Below, one piece after another: positions 6,214 through 6,697 of a stretch of 6,697 nt of DNA. The position numbers and the translations under genes are program-made. Each line of letters begins with the position of its first letter. The stretch's first letter is position 1. The notes below the pieces were generated by a model. That model searched no databases. It was not told the DNA's origin and saw only the letters and a program-made list of their open reading frames with translations. Source of the DNA: Deltaproteobacteria bacterium (GTDB lineage Bacteria > Bdellovibrionota_B > Oligoflexia > Oligoflexales > Bog-1112); assembly GCA_003136475.1 (NCBI GenBank), contig PLEQ01000510.1, positions 171 to 6,867 of the forward strand. The letters are read 5' to 3'.

Positions 6214-6697
6214 ATGAAGAGAAATCGTAGAAAGAAAGGTATCCAAAATAAATTTAAGATTAATTGGCTCTCTAAAGAAAGAGAGTATTCTTCTCATAGC
6301 ATAGATAAAAAGCTGAATAAATCGAAGAACACTGACAGAAAAAATGATGCGAGAGGCCGGTCTGCTTTCCTAGTAGATTTAGGGAAACTGCAACATCTTT
6401 TGGAATTCAGGAAATTATCCGCAATTACTCAGGTCTATCTAAATCCTCACCATCGAGTTCGTAGTAGGCTAACTCATTCGCTGGAAGTAGCAAATATTGC
6501 AACCCAACTCGTAAGATATTTGCTCAAAGAAGTGTTCGCCTTCACAAAGAGCGTCGACAACGAGAAACGACGAGAAGCTCTATTCAACCTTTCACAAGAC
6601 ATGGGTGATGTCACTATCGCAGCCTGTCTAGCTCATGATATTGGCCATCCACCATTTGCTCATGCAGGAGAGAAATATCTAGGAAGTGACAGCAGAA
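6214..6697 (+). CDS. dGTPase-like HD-domain triphosphohydrolase (Dgt family), partial, 3' end missing
   Basis: The first 161 residues of a gene that runs off the window are visible. They match the N-terminus of deoxyguanosine-triphosphate triphosphohydrolases, which cleave dNTPs to nucleoside and triphosphate. KINW (15-18) comes after a very basic start. AITQVYLNPHHRVRSRLTHS (70-89) covers the family's 'KTQV...RTRLTHS' block with the first metal His, His88. LAHDIGHPPFAHAGE (139-153) gives the HD pair His141-Asp142 and the equivalents of E. coli Dgt His126 and Glu129, namely His150 and Glu153. The last metal Asp and the C-terminal half lie beyond the window. The segment before 'TQV' (DLGKLQHLLEFRKLSAITQV, 55-74) differs from the usual 'RDRILHSSAFRRLKGKTQV', so substrate choice may differ. 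The distance from the helicase is 156 bp. Related dGTPases deplete nucleotides during phage infection, which makes an effector role plausible. Family assignment is strong; its link to the operon is inferred. Confidence 0.88.
   Translation, partial: MKRNRRKKGIQNKFKINWLSKEREYSSHSIDKKLNKSKNTDRKNDARGRSAFLVDLGKLQHLLEFRKLSAITQVYLNPHHRVRSRLTHSLEVANIATQLVRYLLKEVFAFTKSVDNEKRREALFNLSQDMGDVTIAACLAHDIGHPPFAHAGEKYLGSDSR

Noticed and set aside
1..6697. CRISPR arrays, tRNA or rRNA genes, insertion sequences and terminal inverted repeats.
   Set aside because: No spaced direct repeats, cloverleaf, rRNA-like sequence or transposase frame was found on reading both strands.

Overview
The window is bacterial: tightly packed genes on one strand, Shine-Dalgarno sites, a 4-base stop/start overlap and families typical of prokaryotic genome-defence islands. 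Base composition leans towards AT, with Arg codons such as CGA, AGA and CGT and Ser TCG mixed freely. That does not fix a taxon; a proteobacterial accessory island is a guess only.

Layout. Positions 1-161 hold no gene I can support. They contain a 23-bp imperfect palindrome (87-109) that could be an operator, and a GGAG ribosome binding site. Then come five genes, all on the + strand: a 311-residue protein of unknown family with a coiled-coil-like N-terminus (162-1097); two different P-loop ATPases of the BREX BrxD / DUF2791 type (1125-2501 and 2525-3934); a compact superfamily 2 helicase of the Lhr / BrxHI type (3931-6057, overlapping the preceding gene by 4 bases); and, after a 156-bp gap containing hairpins, the start of an HD-domain deoxyguanosine-triphosphatase-like protein (6214 to the window end, truncated).

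How they may work together. A BrxD-type ATPase followed by an Lhr-type helicase is the accessory pair of BREX type 2 (Pgl-like) loci. An ATPase-helicase pair is also the core of the three-gene Shango defence system. No PglZ phosphatase, PglX methyltransferase, BrxC, BrxA or BrxB, and no TerB protein, is visible here. The ATPase is present as two diverged copies, the first gene is unrecognised, and a dNTPase-like HD protein follows. My inference is that the first four genes form one transcription unit encoding a DNA-sensing or remodelling complex. The Dgt-like enzyme, whose relatives include dNTP-depleting antiphage proteins, may be its effector or a separate neighbouring defence gene. None of this can be proven from the sequence alone, and the right-hand part of the locus is cut off.
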